From: DSUN01 sp035527715
Lineage (GTDB): Bacteria; Planctomycetota; PUPC01; DSUN01
Assembly (NCBI GenBank): GCA_035527715.1
Contig: DATKZY010000065.1
Coordinates: forward strand, 1 to 26,357
Direction of reading: 5' to 3'
Length of the DNA stretch: 26,357 bases
Shown here: positions 18,623 through 24,631 of the stretch, piece after piece
Position numbering within the stretch: the first letter of the stretch is position 1
Layout of the letters: the number at the start of each line of letters is the position of its first letter
Notes under the pieces: model-generated
Database searches by the model: none
The model's input: the letters and a program-made list of their open reading frames with translations, nothing else
Told to the model about the DNA's origin: nothing
Translations under genes and position numbers: made by a program

Positions 18623-19849
18623 TCACCTCTGGTAGAGCGGCATGTAGCCCAGCGGCGCCTGGAGCACAATGGCTGCGACCGCCGTGGGGTACACGCCGTT
18701 CCCGCGGTGGTCGAAGAACTGGCCATCCTCCTGCTGCGCCTTCTTGAGCGTGGCGACGATCTTGCGGTAGTAGGGATGCCAATAGTCGTCGCCCGCCCGA
18801 TACATGGCCTGGCTCGTGTACCACGTGCCGTAGATGAAATAGGGCACCTCCAACAGGTCCTCCTCGCTGCACCGCTTGTGGGTGAAATCAATGTACTTCG
18901 TGGCCGCAACGAGGAGCGGATGGTCGAACTTCCCCTGGAGGTGGAAGGCCAGTGCGCCCACGCCCGAGATGGCGACCGAGCCCGGCATGCCCCCTGCCTT
19001 GTAGAGGAACCGCCCGTCGGGCAACCCGTTGCCCTCGATGAACCGGTAGCCCCGGTCCAGCACCTCCCTGGGTATGGCGAACCCCGCCGCGATGCCCACC
19101 CGCAAGGCGTAGAGGACGTTCAGGGTCACCAGCACGTCGCTCTCGCCCTCCTTCATCATCTTGTAGCGCCAGCCGCCGTCGGACTTCTGGAAGCGGAGCA
19201 CGATCTGGATGGCCCGGGCGAGCTTGTCGCGCAGGTCCTTCCGCCACGGCACGTTGCCGTAGACCTGGAGGAGCACGAGCGTGCTCCACACGTGGCCGTA
19301 CATGGGGCCGTACTTGTAGGTGTCGCGGGCGACGATCTGGCCGTCGTCCTTCACGTGGTCGAGGAGGAACTCGACTCCTTTGGCAAGCTGGCGTCCCGAC
19401 GGCCCGACGCGTGGCAGGCTGCCGTCGCCCATCAGGGCCAGGCAGGCGAGCGCGGTCACGCCGACCTCCTGGGGGAAGTCCTTGTCGCCCCATCCGCCAT
19501 CCGCGGCCTGCGATCGGCGGACGAATTCGAGCGCCTTGCGGACCATCTCGCGCACCTCGGGGGTCAGGAGTTTCGTCGCGGAGCTCTCGCGCCGCGTCTG
19601 GGTCCGCGGCGGGTAGATGAGCGTGCCGACCACGGTCTTGCGATCCTCGAGCGACGCTTCGGGCTTCCCGGGTTTGGCGTCGGGGGCGGGGGGCTTCTCC
19701 TCGGCCCCTCCCGCCACAGGCTGGAAGCCTGTGCCACCGGCCAGGAGGAGCCACAGGAGCAATGCGGAATGCGGAGTGCGGAATGCGGAACACTCACCCC
19801 GCCTTCTTCTGCCATTCCGCACTCCGCACTCCGCACTTCGCACTCTCAT
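18623..19849 (-). CDS. Exported prenyltransferase/squalene-oxidase repeat protein (alpha-toroid, probably non-catalytic)
   Basis: A protein of 408 residues. After a repeat-derived signal region (RSAECGVRNG, then ALLLWLLLAGG at 29-39) and a Pro/Glu-rich linker come alpha-alpha toroid repeats with QW-like motifs. These include SQAADGGWGDKDFPQEVGVTAL, FQKSDGGWRY, VLVTLNVLYALR and AQQEDGQFF. The DxDD catalytic motif of class II terpene cyclases is not visible, and the proteins of this kind found in BatA/vWA operons are not known to cyclise squalene, so binding or a structural role is more likely. The start at 19849 overlaps the TGA of the upstream vWA gene (ATGA). Sequence just after the hydrophobic core (GTGFQPV) is encoded by another dispersed repeat. 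The tail LQAPLGYMPLYQR is complete, so the protein is not truncated. Confidence 0.87.
   Translation of the reverse strand: MRVRSAECGVRNGRRRRGECSAFRTPHSALLLWLLLAGGTGFQPVAGGAEEKPPAPDAKPGKPEASLEDRKTVVGTLIYPPRTQTRRESSATKLLTPEVREMVRKALEFVRRSQAADGGWGDKDFPQEVGVTALACLALMGDGSLPRVGPSGRQLAKGVEFLLDHVKDDGQIVARDTYKYGPMYGHVWSTLVLLQVYGNVPWRKDLRDKLARAIQIVLRFQKSDGGWRYKMMKEGESDVLVTLNVLYALRVGIAAGFAIPREVLDRGYRFIEGNGLPDGRFLYKAGGMPGSVAISGVGALAFHLQGKFDHPLLVAATKYIDFTHKRCSEEDLLEVPYFIYGTWYTSQAMYRAGDDYWHPYYRKIVATLKKAQQEDGQFFDHRGNGVYPTAVAAIVLQAPLGYMPLYQR
19715..19736. repeat. Dispersed palindromic repeat GGCTGGAAGCC (GTGFQPV type), copy 1
   Basis: A short palindrome, CACAGGCT with AGCCTGTG around a GGA loop, is read as GTGFQPV in the toroid protein. 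A near-identical copy is at 23008-23033. Confidence 0.8.
19763..19845. repeat. Inverted arrays of GCGGAATGCGGAGT-type repeats at the 5' end of the toroid gene
   Basis: Units of GCGGA(A/G)TGC (19763-19788) face a complementary array of CGCACTC (19816-19845), separated by about 27 bases. The structure is a large imperfect hairpin that encodes RSAECGVRNG and SAFRTPHSALLL on either side of a basic stretch, directly after the start codon, and could hinder or modulate translation of this gene. Confidence 0.85.
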
Positions 19850-22293
19850 AGCAGCTCCCACCGCTTTCGCAGCACCCATTCGGTGCTGATGATCGCCAGG
19901 AAGGCGACGAGAAACAACGGGCTATCCCAGAAATCCTCGACGGTCTGGTGCGCGACGAACTGGGGCTCGTTGGGAACGTCTCTGGCCAGCGACGCGAGAT
20001 CGCGAAGCCCCTGGCGTGCGAAGGCCTTGCCGCCCGTCGCGGCGGCGAGCTTCGCCATCGCCTGCGGATCGGCCGTGGCGTTGACGAATTCGAGCGACTG
20101 AAGCTCGACGTCGAAGGGGCGCGACTCGTTGAACAGCGGCCGGCGATCGCTCGAGCCGCGCGCGAGGGCGTGCTGGACGTTCACGCGGTAGTGCCCGACG
20201 CGCCGGGCGCGATAGTCGGCCCGGTACTCCGAGACCCCCTCGCCCGTCAGGGGGCGCATCGGGAGGCGCAGCTCGGCCCCGCTCTCCTCGATGACCGTGG
20301 CCAGAAGGCTTTCCTGGCGCAGTTGGTTGAGCAGCGCGGGGTCGAGGACCGTGAGGGAGATCTGGACGCTCTCGCCCGGCGAGTAGGTCGTCTTGTCGGT
20401 GTAGAGCGCGACCTGCTTCTGCGCGCCGAGCAGCTTGGCCTCGCTCAGGTAGCGGACGAGCTGGCGCCAGAAGCGATCGTAGTCGTAGTTCTCGTAGGGG
20501 TAGCGCCAGCGCCAGAGGGTCTGGAGGCCGGTGTAGAACACGACGCCTTTCTCGTAGCGCTGAAGGGCCATGAGCACCTTGCCGCGGTCGGTGGCGGGGC
20601 CGACCCGCTCGAGGAGCGAGACGGCCGTCGACTTCGCCGACACGACGGGGTGATGCCAGTAGAAGGTGGGAAGGGTCGCCCACACCTCGTCGTTCGCCTT
20701 GTCGTCCATCTCGAAGCGGAAGATGGGATGCCTGCGGCCGGCCTCGGTGCGTTCCGCGCGGAAGGCGGCCTCGAAGACCTGTTCGTGATCGCTGCGGCGA
20801 TCCCGGTCGATCTCCACCGGCAGGAGGGCCTTCATCCGCGCGCCGCGCACCTGGAGCAACTTGTCCATCCCGTACGTGCGGCCCGCGACAAACAGCAGCC
20901 CTCCCCCGCCCCGCACGAGCGCCTCCAGGGCCGTCTCCTGCTCGTTGCTGAGCTGGTTGGGATCCACGTCGTAGAGGATGGCGACGTGATACTCCTCCCA
21001 GTCCCGCAGTGTGCGTGGCAGGCGCTCGATCGGTGTGTCGCCCGGCTGAACGTAGTTGATGTCGGCGGACTGGAGCCAGCCGCTGACGTTGATGATCGGG
21101 TCCCGGGAGAGCGATTGCATGATGAAGTGGTATTCGATGCTGGGCGCGCCGGCGACGAAGAGGACGCGCAGCTCACGCTCAACGACGTTGACGCTGAAGT
21201 CCTTGCGGTTGTTCTCATGGGTCAGCTCGTCGGGGAATTCGGGCAGCTCCAGGCGGAACTTCCGCTCGCCTTTGACCTTGGGAACAGCCGTCACGACGCG
21301 GTGGTTCCGCCCCCAGGCAAGCTGAAGCTCCTGGGTGGCAACGGGCTGCCCTTCCTCCAGCACCTTGAGCCCCACCGAGAGGTTCGGACGGATGTGGTTG
21401 AGGATGGCGACCCGCACGGCCATCACGTCGTTGAGGCTCGCCTCGTCGGGGGCAATGAGGTGCTCGATGGCCAAGTCGCGAAGCGGCTCCTCGGTGCCGC
21501 AGGTGACGGTGTGGACGGCGACGTTGCGCTCGCGGGCCGCGCGGATGGCGCGGGTCACATCTTCATTTGGCACTTCGCCGCCAAGTGCGAAATGAAGATG
21601 TGACCCCTCGCCGCTATCGGTGGCCCGGCCATCCGAAATCAACACAATGGCCGAGACCTTGCTGCCCTTCAACTCGTCGAGCGTCCGCACGATGGCATCC
21701 GCGATGTCGGTGTGTTCGCCGGTGGGCGCCTTGAGTGCCTGGCGAACCGCCGCTGCCTCGGTGGTCGGCGCCTCTCCGCCGCGGTAGGCGATGTCCCTGA
21801 CGAGGTCCAGCTTGTCCGAGAAGGTGAAGAGCTTCACGCGATGGGTTGCCGTGAGCGGGTCCTGGAGGCGCGCGGCGGCTTCGGCGGCGACCGCGTAGCG
21901 GCTGCGCGCGGCGCGGGGCTGGTCTGGGCGGCGCTCGAGGAGCGGGTTGTCGTGCTCGACGGGCAGCGTCATGCTCAGCGATTCGTCCACGAGCAGGGCC
22001 ACGATGGGGAGCCTGGCCTCGCCGCGGAGGATGTCGAACGCTGGCCGCAGCAGCAGCAGCAACACGCCCGCTGCCAGCACGATCCGCAGGGCGTAGAGGA
22101 CGCGGACCTGGCGGCCGCGGAGGCGCCGCCCGTCCCTGCGATACACGCTTCGGTAGTACAGGAACACCAGGGCCACGAGCGCCAGCAGCGCCCAGGCGGG
22201 CAGCCACGGGTCCGACAGGACCGGCCGCGCGCGGCTCGCCGCATCGAGCGGCGCGTCCAGCCCCAGGAGCCGTTGCAGCACACTGCCCGTCAC
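19846..22293 (-). CDS. vWA-domain membrane protein with amidotransferase-like middle
   Basis: A protein of 815 residues. Transmembrane helices lie at 31-47 and 66-83, and a vWA domain at about 96-270 has a complete MIDAS start (DESLS at Asp103) and the LISDGR strand. A beta-sandwich region follows, then a class I amidotransferase-like (flavodoxin-like) segment at about 355-640 (LRVLFVAGAPSIEYHFIMQSL, GGGGLLFVAGR) that lacks an evident catalytic Cys-His pair. A single C-terminal helix lies at about 789-806 (SPLFLVAFLAIISTEWVL). This is the layout of planctomycete vWA proteins encoded next to BatA homologues. The vWA domain would face the periplasm, where it could bind a partner or a metal-dependent ligand. 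Residues about 229-246 are encoded by a palindromic element placed in a loop after the SDG strand. Translation starts with GTG at 22293, overlapping the upstream TGA (GTGA). Confidence 0.9.
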   Translation of the reverse strand: MTGSVLQRLLGLDAPLDAASRARPVLSDPWLPAWALLALVALVFLYYRSVYRRDGRRLRGRQVRVLYALRIVLAAGVLLLLLRPAFDILRGEARLPIVALLVDESLSMTLPVEHDNPLLERRPDQPRAARSRYAVAAEAAARLQDPLTATHRVKLFTFSDKLDLVRDIAYRGGEAPTTEAAAVRQALKAPTGEHTDIADAIVRTLDELKGSKVSAIVLISDGRATDSGEGSHLHFALGGEVPNEDVTRAIRAARERNVAVHTVTCGTEEPLRDLAIEHLIAPDEASLNDVMAVRVAILNHIRPNLSVGLKVLEEGQPVATQELQLAWGRNHRVVTAVPKVKGERKFRLELPEFPDELTHENNRKDFSVNVVERELRVLFVAGAPSIEYHFIMQSLSRDPIINVSGWLQSADINYVQPGDTPIERLPRTLRDWEEYHVAILYDVDPNQLSNEQETALEALVRGGGGLLFVAGRTYGMDKLLQVRGARMKALLPVEIDRDRRSDHEQVFEAAFRAERTEAGRRHPIFRFEMDDKANDEVWATLPTFYWHHPVVSAKSTAVSLLERVGPATDRGKVLMALQRYEKGVVFYTGLQTLWRWRYPYENYDYDRFWRQLVRYLSEAKLLGAQKQVALYTDKTTYSPGESVQISLTVLDPALLNQLRQESLLATVIEESGAELRLPMRPLTGEGVSEYRADYRARRVGHYRVNVQHALARGSSDRRPLFNESRPFDVELQSLEFVNATADPQAMAKLAAATGGKAFARQGLRDLASLARDVPNEPQFVAHQTVEDFWDSPLFLVAFLAIISTEWVLRKRWELL
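21552..21606. repeat. 55-bp palindromic element, copy 2 (inside the vWA gene)
   Basis: This copy has the same 17-base perfect arms as copy 1 (21552-21568 and 21590-21606), with a centre containing CACTT/AAGTG and a CGCCGCC loop that corresponds to the reverse complement of copy 1. It is in frame and adds SHLHFALGGEVPNEDVT to the vWA domain. Confidence 0.92.
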
Positions 22294-24461
22294 GCCCGCC
22301 TCCTCCCGAATCGGAAGGCCAGATACGTCTCGCCGGCCAGCAGGGCAAAGAGCCCCCAGAGCAGGCCGCCGGCCGCCTCGCGGACCGAGTGAAGCTCCTC
22401 GACGAAGCGCCGGACCCGCGAGGGCGCGGGCAGGAAGGCGGCCTCGGGCTGGCCGAACGCGAGGGCGAAGCGCGCCGCGTCCAGCCGCCGCAGGTCCGAC
22501 TCCGTCGGTGCCAGATTCACCACGAACCGCCGCCGGGCCAGCACCTCGGGGATCGTGTCCACCTCGTAGACGCCGGCCCGATCGGTGTCGGCGTAGCGGA
22601 CCCGTCGGACCGCTTGGCCCTCGGCCCTGACGGGGGTGAGCCGCGCCTTGCGGCCGTCGGGGCGCTTCAGCGTGAGGTGCTGCGAGGTCATCAGCACCGG
22701 CTGGTCAAACACTCCTCCCACCTCGAGGTTCACCTCGCGGTTCGGGTCGCCCAGGAGGTCGCGCAAGATTCCCTGGATGAGAATTGGGAAGCGCTCGGAG
22801 AGCGGCAGGTCGCCCCAACCTGGCTTGGCCGCGCCGGCGAAAAGAAGCACGCGGCCGCGGCCGAACGCCCTCTCAACGAGCGCCGGCGCGCCATCGCTGA
22901 ACCGCGCGAGCACGCGGCACCCCTTGTCGCCCGTGTCCAGGCTGAGAGGGAGATACTTCCGCATTCCGCCCTGCGGAAGCCCAGTGGCACGGGCATCCTG
23001 CCCGTGACCCATAGGCTGGAAGCCTGTGCCACCGTCGAAGAGGAGCGAGAGCTCCTTCCCCTCCGCCGCGGCGCCGTCGCCGAGCGCACAGGGGAGCAGT
23101 CCGCGCCCGTCCTTGTGGAGCTTGCGGTTGTGCTCGAAGGGCACGACCCGGTCGCCCAGCAGGACGATGAGCGATCCGCCCTCGGCCACGAAGACCTCGA
23201 GCGCCCCGACCAGTTGCGATGGGACCTGCGAGAGGTTGGCCAGGACGACGACCTCGTAGCTCGCCAGGTTCTGCCGCGAGAAGCCCTCGGGCGTCGTGAC
23301 GGTGGCGAGGAAGGCCGAGACCTTGTCGCGGCCCGGCTTCTGAGGCGGCGAGATGGCCAGCTCGAGCAGCCCTGTGTCGGTCTCCAGCAGCGGCCGGTCG
23401 CCGCGGTCGTCCACGACGAGCACCCTGTGGTTCTCGGGGACGGTGAGGAGGCAGTAGCGGACATTGTCCATCGTGTGGCTGTCGCCCTGGAGCGCGGCCT
23501 TGAGCAGGTAGGTGCCGCCGTGGAGAAACGTGTGCTGGAACATGGCCGTGTGAGGCTGGGCGCCGAGGGCGAAGCTCTGGGTGTTCTGCCTCTCGCCATC
23601 CACGTAGAGGGTGAGCTCCGCGCGGTGGGTGCCTGGGGACGCATTCGCGGCGGACCGTGTTCCCAGGTTCGTCGCCTCCGCGGTCACGGCGAAGCTCGCG
23701 GGGATGCCGGCGACAATGACGCTCTCGGTCGGCTCGAAGCGGGTGAGGCAGTAGTTCGCCGTCGGGCCTCCGCCTGTGTCGGCGAGGAACACGCGGTTCT
23801 TCTCGAACAGGCGCTGGAGGCCGGCCCGGGGGTCGCCGGCGGCACCCGTGGGGCGCCTGCCCCAAGTGGCCTCCTGCATGTCCGAGAGGATATAGATCTC
23901 GGCGGGCGCGACCCGCCTGGCCGCCACGAATGCCTCGGCCCACGCGAGGGCGTCGCCGATGAACCCCGCCTTGTCGCTGACTTCGAGCTGCTCGATCCGC
24001 TCGCGCACCGCGGGCAGATCCTCGGTGTCCTCCATCACCACAGCCACGCGGTCGCCGAGCGTGGCCACGGTGACGCGCGAGCCCTTCGGAAGGGCCGCGG
24101 TCACCTCGCTGCCGATCCGCCGCGCCAGAGCGAAAGCCGAGTCGGACCCGACCTTCTGCGCATTCGAATAGGTCGCATCGAAGACGAGCAGGACGTCGAG
24201 GTGCTTCCTCCCGCTGGCCAGGAGCGGGTCGGGGCGCAGGATGGGCCGGGCGAGCGCCGCGACGAACAGGAAGATGACGAGCGACCGCACGAGGAGGACG
24301 ATGAGGTCCTGGAGCCGTACCTTGCGCTGCTCGGGGTTGTTCAGGAGGAAGCGTATCGTCGGCAGCTCGACCACCCGGCGCCGGCGGCGGAACAGCCACT
24401 CGATGATCCAGGGCAACGACACCGCGGCCAGGGCCGCCAGCATGTACGGATTGGTCAACAA
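22290..24461 (-). CDS. BatA-like vWA membrane protein, first gene of the operon
   Basis: A protein of 723 residues. It opens with a BatA N-terminal domain: helix at 5-24 (PYMLAALAAVSLPWIIEWLF), basic RRRRRVVELPTIRFLL, then a second helix at about 52-70 and ARPIL. The vWA domain follows, with a modified MIDAS start DATYS at Asp95 (Thr instead of the first Ser). Later regions resemble an amidotransferase-like fold (VLVVDDRGDRPLLETD, FVAEGGSLIVLLGDRVV), and a C-terminal helix lies near 698-715. Residues about 475-493 (GTGFQPM, GHGQDARAT) come from dispersed repeats. The start is a TTG at 24461: AAAGGG lies 9 bases upstream, the BatA homology begins there, and no in-frame ATG or GTG lies further upstream before the promoter. 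The first in-frame ATG (24443) would cut into the first helix. Confidence 0.88.
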   Translation of the reverse strand: MLTNPYMLAALAAVSLPWIIEWLFRRRRRVVELPTIRFLLNNPEQRKVRLQDLIVLLVRSLVIFLFVAALARPILRPDPLLASGRKHLDVLLVFDATYSNAQKVGSDSAFALARRIGSEVTAALPKGSRVTVATLGDRVAVVMEDTEDLPAVRERIEQLEVSDKAGFIGDALAWAEAFVAARRVAPAEIYILSDMQEATWGRRPTGAAGDPRAGLQRLFEKNRVFLADTGGGPTANYCLTRFEPTESVIVAGIPASFAVTAEATNLGTRSAANASPGTHRAELTLYVDGERQNTQSFALGAQPHTAMFQHTFLHGGTYLLKAALQGDSHTMDNVRYCLLTVPENHRVLVVDDRGDRPLLETDTGLLELAISPPQKPGRDKVSAFLATVTTPEGFSRQNLASYEVVVLANLSQVPSQLVGALEVFVAEGGSLIVLLGDRVVPFEHNRKLHKDGRGLLPCALGDGAAAEGKELSLLFDGGTGFQPMGHGQDARATGLPQGGMRKYLPLSLDTGDKGCRVLARFSDGAPALVERAFGRGRVLLFAGAAKPGWGDLPLSERFPILIQGILRDLLGDPNREVNLEVGGVFDQPVLMTSQHLTLKRPDGRKARLTPVRAEGQAVRRVRYADTDRAGVYEVDTIPEVLARRRFVVNLAPTESDLRRLDAARFALAFGQPEAAFLPAPSRVRRFVEELHSVREAAGGLLWGLFALLAGETYLAFRFGRRRA
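22984..23033. repeat. Paired dispersed palindromic repeats inside the BatA-like gene
   Basis: Two adjacent hairpins: CACGGGCA/TGCCCGTG with a 3-base loop (22988-23006), then CATAGGCTGGAAGCCTGTG (23010-23028), the latter matching the copy at 19715-19736. On the minus strand they are read as GTGFQPMGHGQDARAT, in frame within the BatA-like protein. Such translated fragments occur in many proteins of planctomycetes and related phyla. Confidence 0.85.
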
Positions 24462-24518
24462 GTCCGCGAACCCTTTCCATCCGCCTCCGCGCGTGCCTGG
24501 TTCCGGACCGGCGGGGCC

Positions 24519-24546
24519 ATTATAGGACTTCCCACCACCCGATCAA
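24519..24546 (-). promoter_or_regulatory. Promoter of the eleven-gene operon
   Basis: On the minus strand TTGATC (24546-24541) is followed after 16 bases by a perfect TATAAT (24524-24519). Transcription should start near 24512, leaving about 50 bases before the TTG start of the BatA-like gene. Confidence 0.65.
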
Positions 24547-24566
24547 GCCTGCGCACGCAGTTGATC
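24541..24566. promoter_or_regulatory. Palindrome spanning both divergent -35 boxes, candidate operator
   Basis: GATCAA-GC-CTGCG-CA-CGCAG-TTGATC forms an imperfect 26-bp inverted repeat whose outer arms are the -35 elements of the minus-strand and plus-strand promoters. A protein bound here would cover both promoters, so the operon and the divergent TolB-like gene may be controlled together. No regulator gene is present in the window. Confidence 0.45.
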
Positions 24567-24588
24567 CGCCGTGCGAAAGGGATACGAT
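24561..24588 (+). promoter_or_regulatory. Likely promoter of the divergent TolB-like gene
   Basis: TTGATC (24561-24566), a 16-base spacer, then TACGAT (24583-24588). Each box matches four of six consensus bases, so it is weaker than the opposing promoter but identical to it in -35 sequence and spacing. Confidence 0.4.
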
Positions 24589-24631
24589 AGACTGGCCAGG
24601 CGCGAACTCCTGGAGGCCGGAGAGAAGAGCA

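Noticed and set aside
18623..19849. Functional squalene-hopene cyclase
   Set aside because: The toroid repeats are present but no DxDD motif was found, the protein is about two thirds of cyclase length, and it is predicted to be exported.
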